DNA of 64,000 nucleotides from Aureliella helgolandensis (GTDB taxonomy: Bacteria > Planctomycetota > Planctomycetia > Pirellulales > Pirellulaceae). The stretch spans positions 1-64,000 of the forward strand of contig NZ_CP036298.1 of NCBI RefSeq assembly GCF_007752135.1, in the 5' to 3' direction. How positions within the stretch are numbered: position 1 is the first letter of the stretch; each line of letters starts with the position of its first letter. Shown here piece after piece: positions 19,601 through 27,774 of this stretch. Under the pieces are notes generated by a model. That model saw only the letters and a list, made by a program, of their open reading frames with translations, ran no database searches and was not told where the DNA came from. The position numbers and the translations under genes are program-made.

Positions 19601-20729
19601 GGGCGAGCGCGTCACCGCATCTTGTTTTGATATGCAGAAATTGCCGAACCATTTGCGAATGCAAGTTCGCGTCGTCGACGATGCGGGAACTTTGGTCGAC
19701 AGTGGTCGCAATATTCCACGCCTGCTCGCCGAATACTCTCCCCCAGAGATCGCCCACCAAGTAAGCAACTCAGGTCGAGACCACCGGGGTGGAGTCGCGG
19801 GTTCAAAGACCAAGGGCGGTGGTCAGTCGCAAAAAGAGTCATCCTCGGTGGGAGATTGGACCGATCGACCGGTCACCCCCAATGATTTTGACCAGCTACC
19901 TGAGCAGGTCGCGATTCGGCGTGGAGGTTTGATCGTCGCGGCCTTCCCTGCCCTAGTGGATCTCGGTGAACGCGTGGAAATGCGGTTAGCCGACACCCAA
20001 CAGGAAGCGGAGCGACTTTCGCGGCGCGGGATGATGCGATTGTTGGCGATCAAGCACCACCGATCGCTGCGCTCTCAAGTGGCGAACCTCCCCAAGTTCA
20101 GTGAGTGCAGTGTGCGATTGGGGCACTTGATCGCCTCCAAAGATTTGGGACGTCAACTCCAAGATTTGATCATTCGCATTGCGTTGATCGAGGGGCAGCC
20201 ACTTGTTCGCAAGTCGTATGAATTGGACGCGCTAAACGCTCGGGCTAGCGTGCAGATTTCCATCGCCACTCAAGAGGTTGCGGCCTGGCTCCCCAAGCTG
20301 GCGGAGCAAGTGCATGCGCTGCGTCTCAAGCTGGAGAAAGCACCCAGCATGTGGCAAGAGGTATTGGCCGATTTGCAGACCCAGAATGCAGAGCGTTTCT
20401 GTGAGGATTTCCTCGTGGTAACACCGTGGCAACAGTTGGCGGAGTACCCTCGCTACCTGCAAGCTGCGGGCATGCGACTTGAGAAACTGACTAAAGGGGG
20501 CGTCGCCAAGGACCGATCGGCCAACGCGCCGATCGAGAAAGCAGTGGAGCAATGCCGAGAGTTGCGCAAGAGTGACGCGGCACAATACCTCGAAAATTCC
20601 GAACGCTTGGACGAATTGCGTTGGATGATTGAGGAATTGCGTGTCTCCGTATTTGCACAGCAATTGGGTACGAAGCTGAGCGTTTCACCCAAGAAGGTTC
20701 AGGCCACCATCGATGCGCTGCGGTGGTGA
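16617..20729 (+). CDS. hrpA: HrpA-type ATP-dependent RNA helicase (DEAH)
   Basis: About 1370 residues, close to E. coli HrpA (about 1300). The N-terminal helicase core has Walker A GETGSGKST at about 95-103, DEAH at about 192-195 (IIDEAHERSLN), ITSATID as motif III and SGRCGR as motif VI. Helicase-associated and OB-like parts follow, and the long C-terminal half matches the DUF3418 region found only in HrpA-type proteins. HrpA acts on mRNA and stalled ribosomes. ATG 16617 lies 5 bases after the radical SAM stop, suggesting one transcript; ATG 16638 is a possible later start. An upstream open extension overlapping the radical SAM gene has no coding character. Confidence 0.93.
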   Translation: MSGRPLEMPAVLEQVMLADQFRLRKAWERLQAGRERDATAAQEKWQARAIASAERRARREASLPALTFDPELPITAHREEIIELLKTRQTIVVCGETGSGKSTQLPKLCLEAGLGIRGTIGHTQPRRLAARAVSSRLAEELGSRVGELVGFKIRFTDTTQGETLVKLMTDGVLLAETQSDRYLEQYDALIIDEAHERSLNIDFLLGYLRQLSARRPDLKLIITSATIDPQRFAEHFADAQGPAPIVEVSGRTYPVEMRYRPVLADEERGEPDEEQQLVAIADAADELLGEGPGDVLVFLPTERDIRLAAKHLRGHFTRLGGQTEILPLYARLSQAEQNRIFAGHAGRRIILSTNVAESSLTVPGIHYVIDTGLVRISRYAPRSKVQRLPIEGVSQASANQRSGRCGRLGPGICIRLFSESDYQSRPRFTTPEIRRSDLASVLLQSKTLRLGPLEEFPLLDPPSTEALRDANRTLRELNAIDERSELTAIGKQLGRLPCEPRVGRMLLEAHQRDCLAEVVIIAAAIEGQDVRQRPAGQRPQADEAHAEFADPHSDFLSYLRIWDFYEHLRSDLGRSRLQRALNQKFLSLQGCREWSEIVRQLKDILADAGIKTGARKFRLPKIDQELLEIEEQDQRGHGKQKRGVGANKSQTKKLVRPPGYEAIHQALLAGLLSGVAQRGDRYEYKAAGGLGISLWPGSGLFKRRPQWIMVGEIVETAKRYGRTVAEVDVEWIEKAAGSLLKHSYSDPHWSSKTGAAMVYRKSTLYGLPIIAARRVQLAPIDRSGARDLMIEHGLVEGDWRCNEPFYTHNAEMLEDMHELAQRTRSRDYILDRYHLANFYNRRIPENVFDLPSLRAWIQSEAGQPAVQALWMQPEDLLANQVEAPALEQGFPNTIQLGLTTLPLEYHFEPGHEADGVTVTVPQAALRQISDEALGWLVPGLLEEKVLHLIRSLPKSLRTNFVPAPDVAKVLAAELSQVSHEKAFSQALCEVMSQYSGERVTASCFDMQKLPNHLRMQVRVVDDAGTLVDSGRNIPRLLAEYSPPEIAHQVSNSGRDHRGGVAGSKTKGGGQSQKESSSVGDWTDRPVTPNDFDQLPEQVAIRRGGLIVAAFPALVDLGERVEMRLADTQQEAERLSRRGMMRLLAIKHHRSLRSQVANLPKFSECSVRLGHLIASKDLGRQLQDLIIRIALIEGQPLVRKSYELDALNARASVQISIATQEVAAWLPKLAEQVHALRLKLEKAPSMWQEVLADLQTQNAERFCEDFLVVTPWQQLAEYPRYLQAAGMRLEKLTKGGVAKDRSANAPIEKAVEQCRELRKSDAAQYLENSERLDELRWMIEELRVSVFAQQLGTKLSVSPKKVQATIDALRW

Positions 20730-20765
20730 TGCAGAACGCGTGGTTGGCGAATACTCCATTCCCGT

Positions 20766-22022
20766 TTAGGGCGTTGCCACGCGCCGAATGGAACCACGAC
20801 CAATTCGCACTGCCTCAAACGTTCGAAATCCCGGCGGAGGGTCCTGCGCAAAGATGTCTCGGTAGATCAGTCTTAGATCACCGTCGCCACGAATCATACC
20901 GTAGCTCACTATGGATCCAAAGAATTGGTTGTTGGAGCCGTTGTTGTCGAACGAAACGCGACCGGCTGCGTAGAGCAATCCACGCAGCTCCGATGGATAG
21001 GCCGTCGTGGTCGTAGAATCGGTTTGACCTCGGTAGGGCATACCGCTGGGGTTGAGATTCAGCCCCACAGTCGATTCAAGCAGTGGCGTGGCGGTTAGAG
21101 ACAGGTCGATGTTGCCGTCGGTTAGCAGGATTGGATAATTCGAGATCGAGGCAGTCCAGTGCACGGAGCCGTAAATGCTACAGTCGGCACCTACATTGGT
21201 GAGGACTAGGGTGGCGGCGATTCGCGAGTCTGTCACCACAATGGAGCGACCTAAACAATCGATCGAATAGACGCCACTGGAGTTGACCTCTCCCGAGATG
21301 GTGTTGTGCGTATTGCTCAGCAGTTGTTCTTCCAGATAGCAATAGCTGCCCGACAATCGCAACAGCGTGGAGTCGATGGGCGTTGCAATATTGCTGTAGT
21401 GCTCCAGTACAGAAGCATCGGGTTGCTCTAGGGTACCAATCAAGCCATTCATGCCTCCGTGAATGAGTCCCGCATAGCCTCCGCTCGCGAAACACTCGGC
21501 AGTCACATCAGCCTGCCAATCCACACTGACCAGACCAGTGCTGGCGATTGGACCATCAGTGGACCAGGCGCCTTCCGCAGTGATCTCAATGTTGTTGCGC
21601 GCGGTGGCGCTATAGTCCAGGCAATTCATTCCCGGCCCACGCGCCTCCAAGGCGGCCCGCCAGGAAAAACTGGATTCCCGTAGACTGGCGGTGACCAGCA
21701 CATCGCATGGGTCGAGGGAGTTGTCGGCGAGATCGCCGTCGTCATCCAACAAGCGGTAGGTTAGGTTAACGCCATTAACGACTTGTACGGTTGAATCGAC
21801 GTTATGGGTATGGTTCGTTCGCCAATTCGCATTGGAGTTGATCGACGATACAGCCCATTCCAAACCGGCATCCGCAGCCAGTTGAACGCGGCGGAAATCA
21901 GCATCACTGGTAAGTTCTCTGGCATGATGATGCGCCATGGTCAGCGCAGCCATGGCTAGGGAAGCCACCAAGAGACTACTCATCAAAACTGCAATGTAGA
22001 CCGCTCCGGAGCGATGCATCAT
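20766..22022 (-). CDS. PilX/GspK-like minor pilin assembly protein
   Basis: 418 residues, last gene of a four-gene overlapping operon. The N-terminus (MMHRSGAVYIAVLMSSLLVASLAMAALTMAHH) is a short basic leader followed by one membrane helix, and RRVQLAADAGLEWAVSSIN is the segment typical of PilX/GspK-like proteins (AADAGLEWA). The remainder is a large extracytoplasmic domain with paired cysteines. The usual G-x4-E processing motif is not clean here. It overlaps the upstream PilV-like gene by 4 bases (ATGA). The family role is priming or tip structure of a type IV pilus or type II secretion pseudopilus. Confidence 0.72.
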   Translation of the reverse strand: MMHRSGAVYIAVLMSSLLVASLAMAALTMAHHHARELTSDADFRRVQLAADAGLEWAVSSINSNANWRTNHTHNVDSTVQVVNGVNLTYRLLDDDGDLADNSLDPCDVLVTASLRESSFSWRAALEARGPGMNCLDYSATARNNIEITAEGAWSTDGPIASTGLVSVDWQADVTAECFASGGYAGLIHGGMNGLIGTLEQPDASVLEHYSNIATPIDSTLLRLSGSYCYLEEQLLSNTHNTISGEVNSSGVYSIDCLGRSIVVTDSRIAATLVLTNVGADCSIYGSVHWTASISNYPILLTDGNIDLSLTATPLLESTVGLNLNPSGMPYRGQTDSTTTTAYPSELRGLLYAAGRVSFDNNGSNNQFFGSIVSYGMIRGDGDLRLIYRDIFAQDPPPGFRTFEAVRIGRGSIRRVATP

Positions 22023-22804
22023 GGTGTCAGCTCCTGTTGATTGTGGATTCGAGTACTACCGAACCAGGCGCCCGCGTCCGACTTGAGTTCGAAGTCCACC
22101 GATGACAGAAGCGTGCTCGCTGTGGCTTCCGAAGCCGACAGAGTCCCATTGGCATAGCGCAACGTTTCAAAGGCAAACGGGGTTCCGCCGGGGCTGTCTA
22201 GTTGCAGCGCAATTCGTTTCAGTAGAGTGGGCGTTCCAGAGCTCAGGCTGGGGTTTGCTTCATTGCAGTAATTAACCGTCACCGTGGCACTCCAGCCGCT
22301 GGCGTTCGAGATCGGTTGGCCGTCGAGCATGGTGAGGTCGCTCGATGTCCATCCCTGATAATCGTCGCAGTCATCCCAGGTCGAGCGCGTTGACGATTCG
22401 CCAGTCTCGCGTCCCAGCGTGGCTTCAGCATTGACGGTGTCTTCAAAGGGTAGAGAGCTGATTTCTGACAGGAACAACTGGGCCAACATGGCTGCTTGTT
22501 GAGCATCCGAACCATGGTGAACCGATTGAACGACCATGGCCATGGAATTGAGTGAGGCCACCAGCGAGATGGAAACCAGCAGTGTGGCGATCGTTACTTC
22601 GATGAGGCTAGAACCGGCCCGCTGGCATCCCTTTAGGGAGCAGCAGAGAGATTCGTGCCAAGTAGCCTGCCCGGAGTCGTCAGCCCAATAGAGTCGCACT
22701 CGCACTCCTGCTCCTGAGATTGCAGCCAGCGTAGATTTCCAAGGGAACATCACTCCAGGGAAAGGGCGGCTTCCAGGTGTTAAAGATCTCGATCGATTGC
22801 TCAT
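22019..22804 (-). CDS. PilV-like prepilin
   Basis: 261 residues. The prepilin motif is RAGSSLIEVTIATLLVSISL, with cleavage expected after Gly64 and the conserved Glu at position +5, followed by the hydrophobic N-helix. The leader of about 64 residues from ATG 22804 is far longer than usual (5-30); in-frame GTG codons at about residues 34 and 36 would give a more normal leader of roughly 29-31. The true start is therefore doubtful. The gene overlaps both neighbours by 4 bases. The mature domain contains paired cysteines and has no enzyme-like motif. Confidence 0.75.
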   Translation of the reverse strand: MSNRSRSLTPGSRPFPGVMFPWKSTLAAISGAGVRVRLYWADDSGQATWHESLCCSLKGCQRAGSSLIEVTIATLLVSISLVASLNSMAMVVQSVHHGSDAQQAAMLAQLFLSEISSLPFEDTVNAEATLGRETGESSTRSTWDDCDDYQGWTSSDLTMLDGQPISNASGWSATVTVNYCNEANPSLSSGTPTLLKRIALQLDSPGGTPFAFETLRYANGTLSASEATASTLLSSVDFELKSDAGAWFGSTRIHNQQELTP

Positions 22805-23874
22805 GGGCTAAACACCAAGGTAGCGCATCCGTAATTGACATTGCCCGTCAATCGTAAAGTGTCGCCCGGCACGACCCCAGTGTTTGCATTCCGGCAAGCC
22901 ATGCTCACTCCAGGTAAGAATAGCTGCAATTTCGTTCCAACACAGACATGTCCAGGCAGGTTAGTAGCGTTGTCGCGAGACTGCGAGGTGTAATCGCGAG
23001 CAATTGCCCGAATAACGAGCGAATCGTTCTGATAAGCAGTCCCTTCTGGTGCGGTGGCATTGGGGGAGTTCCCGGTTGCTTGCGTATAACTGTCTAGCGA
23101 AGCGGTTCCAGTGGGGCTGCTGAAATGTGCAACCAGCACTGTTGCATTTCTGATAGATGGCCAGTCAATCACCAAAGAATTGCCGACAGGCGCAGTGGAG
23201 TAGATCGTTCCTAGCGAGGTAGAACTCCTATTTATGTATCCAGCAAAGTTCCACCCGCCAGACAGCGTTGTTGAAGAAGTTGCTCCCGGATCTCCGGAGA
23301 CAGCGAGCGCGGCCACGAGAAGGTCACCCGCTCGGTACGTGGGAGGAAGCGAGATGGAAAGGCTTCCACTTAAGGCGGTAAACGAGGAAACCTGCGACTG
23401 CAGGACGAATTGGCCGGGAGGATCGAATTCTATGGGGGTAGCGGAAGCGACTGATGGGGCCGCGTGCCAATCGAACTCAAATGCGTCAAGATCTTCGGAA
23501 GCCTCCAGCCAAGGCCCCGCATTGGTCGACATGGCTAGCGGCTCTCCAGCACCAGCCCAGGCGTAAGAAATTGTTTCGGGTAGAGCGTCTCCGTCTCGAT
23601 CGCGGACTTGAAACGTGACTGCGTCTGAAGAGCGCCCCGTCACTGCAACGGATTCGGCCAGATCATTGCGGAGTCGATCGAGGGCCGTTTGATTACGAGA
23701 TACCAGTTGAGTGCGTGTGGTGGCGATCTCCATCGAGCGATTGGCTAGCACAATGGAGGAGGAGATTCCCGCCATAAGGATAGCTGCCGATGCTAGACTA
23801 ACTACCACTTCTAGCAATTGCATTCCACGCCGTTGCCGCGTTTGCAAACCGCAAGAACGACGAACACCTACCAT
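22801..23874 (-). CDS. PulJ/PilW-like prepilin
   Basis: 357 residues. The leader ends in RRG, and processing would give MQLLEVVVSLASAAILMAGI, with Glu at +5 and a hydrophobic helix, as in type IV prepilins. The helix continues into a heptad-like stretch (IATTRTQLVSRNQTALDRLRNDL), typical of the PulJ/PilW group. The C-terminal domain is unusual: a beta-rich, Ser/Thr-rich part with segments such as LPPTYRAGDLLVAALAVSGD that look like an adhesive or jelly-roll fold. It overlaps the FimT-like gene by 7 bases and the PilV-like gene by 4. Confidence 0.75.
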   Translation of the reverse strand: MVGVRRSCGLQTRQRRGMQLLEVVVSLASAAILMAGISSSIVLANRSMEIATTRTQLVSRNQTALDRLRNDLAESVAVTGRSSDAVTFQVRDRDGDALPETISYAWAGAGEPLAMSTNAGPWLEASEDLDAFEFDWHAAPSVASATPIEFDPPGQFVLQSQVSSFTALSGSLSISLPPTYRAGDLLVAALAVSGDPGATSSTTLSGGWNFAGYINRSSTSLGTIYSTAPVGNSLVIDWPSIRNATVLVAHFSSPTGTASLDSYTQATGNSPNATAPEGTAYQNDSLVIRAIARDYTSQSRDNATNLPGHVCVGTKLQLFLPGVSMACRNANTGVVPGDTLRLTGNVNYGCATLVFSP

Positions 23875-24524
23875 GAGATCAACCCCTTAATGATTTCGTT
23901 AAGCCTATCGACGGTCGACGTGGCCCCGCCTGTGACACCTCCGACTGCCTCTTCGACCACTTCCCCAACCTCCTCAACGACTTCTTCGACGACGCCTTCC
24001 TCCTCCCCTTCCTCTGCGGCACTTTGTCCTTCCGGTGTGGGCGTGGAGGTCGTCCCCTGAGCAGCCAAGAGGTCGATAGTCGTGCTTCTGGAGTATCCGT
24101 CGAGGGTTAGTAGGCCTGCGCTGAGACGCGCGGAACTCGACGTGGAAACGAGATCTCCTTGAAGATTGATGTCGCAGTCGGGGTTCCCATCCAGATCGAT
24201 GGCCGAGATGGAGATATTGGGATACTGGGATGAGAAATCGATGAGTCCGGTGGGCCCACCAGCCAACTGGGGTTGTGGGGGAGTCAAGCTAATTGTTTGT
24301 CCACCGGCGGGAATCGACAAATGGATCGTTTGGCTGCTGCGGACGGCCGATCGTCGGAGGGCGTTGATGGTTGATTCAATTTCACTGCGCATGGCGCTCA
24401 GCTCGGCTCGTTCCACCGACCGACTCCAGCGAGGTACGACCATGGCGGCGCTTATGGCAAGAATCACCGTAGTGGTCACCAATTCGATTAACGTCAGTCC
24501 GCTGCGGGTGTGCCCTGCTACCAT
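23868..24524 (-). CDS. FimT/GspH-like prepilin with acidic C-terminal tail
   Basis: 218 residues, first gene of the prepilin operon. The leader MVAGHTRSG precedes LTLIELVTTTVILAISAAMV, a textbook class III signal with Glu at +5. The middle fits the FimT/GspH minor pseudopilin group. Oddly, from about residue 165 it carries a low-complexity acidic tail (EGEEEGVVEEVVEEVGEVVE), followed by GGVTGGATSTVDRLNEIIKG. Such a tail is not part of known GspH folds and could be a calcium-binding or contact element; that is inference. Confidence 0.77.
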   Translation of the reverse strand: MVAGHTRSGLTLIELVTTTVILAISAAMVVPRWSRSVERAELSAMRSEIESTINALRRSAVRSSQTIHLSIPAGGQTISLTPPQPQLAGGPTGLIDFSSQYPNISISAIDLDGNPDCDINLQGDLVSTSSSARLSAGLLTLDGYSRSTTIDLLAAQGTTSTPTPEGQSAAEEGEEEGVVEEVVEEVGEVVEEAVGGVTGGATSTVDRLNEIIKGLISW

Positions 24525-24947
24525 AGTCTGTCTGTTCCCACTGTAATGTTCTTGGAGCCATCGCCAGCCGCAGTCCGTTGGCTAGCTCCTGGTCAACACC
24601 GATACATCCACCGGTGCCTAGACGGGACCCTTGGACTACCATTCGACTGCGGGGGAGTTCCTACGCATGTGGAGGTAGAGAATCTCTCCTCTTCAATCTA
24701 GGTCTGCGTTTGGCAAACAGTGGGGAAATCGCCCGCTCTTCGGCGTCAACTTTGCAAGGCAAGCGAGCAACCGCCTGCTGCAGGTTGGAGAATCGTTACG
24801 ACTGGACTTTTGGGTGGCGGCAGCATGGACTGAGTCTTGGCGTCTACCGTGCTCCGCAGCTGCCCGGTACGGAAGGGAGCGGACACCTTCTGCGGGCGCT
24901 TGCAGTGGTGCATCCGCTCACGGGAGGCATACCGAAGAGCGATGCCA
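24525..24947. other. 423-base gap between minus-strand genes
   Basis: Upstream region of the prepilin operon and downstream of the methyltransferase gene. No supported gene. It presumably holds the promoter of the prepilin operon; no clear consensus was seen. Confidence 0.4.
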
Positions 24948-25796
24948 CTACTGTTGAAAAACCACGGACTGTTGAGAAACCACGGAGGCCGAGCGGTATG
25001 CCACCGCAAAAAAGCCTCCAGTTCGGACTCCGAGCACCAAGGGCGAGCGAGGCAGGAGTTTGTCTCCAGCCGGTGAAATGGGTAGAAGAGTAGTACGCTG
25101 GAAACCTGCAATCCGCAGGTCTTTTAGCAACTCGCGCTTGCTGTAGATGTGGAGGAACATGGCAGGTAGCCCCCGATAGGCATACACGCGATCTCCAAAC
25201 TCGCTCTCCCGTTTGCGAACACTGCTCCACCAAGATTTGAGCAACCAGCTTGAGCCGCCGGGATCCAGCAGGCTGTGATATCGATTGTGGACATGCACCA
25301 ACAGGGAACCGGAGGGAGCGAGTGAGTCGAAAGCACCCTTCAAAAACTGTTGCCGATGCTTGCGTCCACGAATCATGCCTAGACTGCTGAATAGGCAGAC
25401 TCCCATGTCGATGCTTTCAGGGGGCACCACCCGCCCGACATCGACCAAGTTGGCTTGCATGGACTGTGCCATGTGTTGGTAGGAAACGGGAATTTTGGCT
25501 TCCACCTCCCGCAACATGGCTTGGCTCAGGTCGATATTCAGCAGGCGATAGCCGAGAGGTAGTAGTTGCAGGGCGACCCGACCGGTACCGCAGCCGAAGT
25601 CGGCCACGGTGGGTGCATGCGGCGGGGTGACTGGCGGCAAGTACTGCTGCAAAACCTGCAGATCGAGCTGCATCAGGGCACTATCGCTAAAGTACGCATC
25701 GTATTGCTGAGCAATTTGGGGCGACTGGAGGTAGTCCCAAGTCCCTCGACTGACCCCCGTGGGGAGCTGCCACGACGGTTTTTGTGGAGTTCGCAT
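24948..25796 (-). CDS. Class I SAM-dependent methyltransferase
   Basis: 282 residues. Motif I is VADFGCGTGRVALQLL, the SAM-binding glycine loop, followed by LLNIDLSQAML (motif II) and the later motifs IDMGVCLFSSLGMI and LAPSGSLLVHVHN. The substrate cannot be told from sequence. The last 12 codons arise from an 18-base near-perfect tandem duplication (24950-24967 and 24968-24985), giving the repeating end VVSQQ-SVVFQQ, so the C-terminus is probably recently extended and unimportant for catalysis. The gene stands between the pilin operon and gapdh with no clear partner. Confidence 0.83.
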   Translation of the reverse strand: MRTPQKPSWQLPTGVSRGTWDYLQSPQIAQQYDAYFSDSALMQLDLQVLQQYLPPVTPPHAPTVADFGCGTGRVALQLLPLGYRLLNIDLSQAMLREVEAKIPVSYQHMAQSMQANLVDVGRVVPPESIDMGVCLFSSLGMIRGRKHRQQFLKGAFDSLAPSGSLLVHVHNRYHSLLDPGGSSWLLKSWWSSVRKRESEFGDRVYAYRGLPAMFLHIYSKRELLKDLRIAGFQRTTLLPISPAGDKLLPRSPLVLGVRTGGFFAVAYRSASVVSQQSVVFQQ

Positions 25797-27123
<1,327 letters not shown>

Positions 27124-27155
27124 TCTTCGCTACGCGAGAACCTATAGATTCATCG

Positions 27156-27194
27156 AACACGTTCCTGGAATTCATTCTAGGAGCGTGTTTTTTT
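27156..27194 (+). terminator. Intrinsic terminator of gap
   Basis: Starts 33 bases after the gap stop codon. The arms AACACGTTCCT (27156-27166) and AGGAGCGTGTT (27179-27189) pair over 11 positions with one G-U, with a 12-base loop, and a run of T follows (27187-27194). The minus-strand SpoU gene ends ten bases further on, so it may serve that transcript as well. Confidence 0.85.
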
Positions 27195-27203
27195 ATGCGC
27201 CAG

Positions 27204-27704
27204 CTATCCGTTGGGAAACTGTCGGCAATATTCGTAGACTGCCATGGTCGTAGCGGTGACCACGTTGTAACTGGCTGGTTGGCCGTAGACGGGGATCTCG
27301 ACCACATCGTCGAGGCAATCCAAGATTTCTTGCGAGAGTCCCTCGCGTTCGGCACCGATGACTAAGGCAGTTCGTTGTGCAAATTGATACTCATACAACG
27401 ATTGTGAGTTGGTCGTTTGTTCTAAACCGACGCACCGGAAACCATCCTCGCGCAATCGCTTGAGAACCGGTGGGAGCGTGCGAGGCGAGGCGACTTTGAC
27501 CACATCGGCGGCATCGCGCGCGATGGTCCGGTCCACTTTTCCCGGTCCGCAATGGATGATTTCGGTAAGTCCGCTACAGCCCGCCAGTCGGACCATGCGA
27601 CTCAAGTTGACGCTGCTTCTCAGCGGTGCAGAGACTAGAATCAGCGATCGCGGACCGACTAGGTCTCTGGGGGGCTTATGGCGAATGTGCTCGAATTTCG
27701 GCAT
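27204..27704 (-). CDS. SpoU/TrmH-family RNA methyltransferase
   Basis: 166 residues, a short knotted SPOUT methyltransferase that would 2'-O-methylate rRNA or tRNA. Motif 1 is LVSAPLRSSVNLSRMVRLAG; motif 2 is LVIGAEREGLSQEIL and motif 3 is VEIPVYGQPASYNVVTATTM, which together form the SAM-binding knot. The motif 3 sequence has SYNVVTAT in place of the more usual SLNVSVA, so it is somewhat divergent. No N-terminal RNA-binding domain of the RlmB type is present. The product is otherwise too generic to name the target nucleotide. Confidence 0.85.
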   Translation of the reverse strand: MPKFEHIRHKPPRDLVGPRSLILVSAPLRSSVNLSRMVRLAGCSGLTEIIHCGPGKVDRTIARDAADVVKVASPRTLPPVLKRLREDGFRCVGLEQTTNSQSLYEYQFAQRTALVIGAEREGLSQEILDCLDDVVEIPVYGQPASYNVVTATTMAVYEYCRQFPNG

Positions 27705-27774
27705 TGAAATTCTCGGCCTTGAGAATCGAGAGATGGAGGAGCAGAGGCTAGGTGAACGGCAGATTATAAGGGAC

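Noticed and set aside
24578-25093. 171-codon plus-strand frame over the methyltransferase end
   Set aside because: Overlaps the well-supported methyltransferase gene on the other strand and has no motif.
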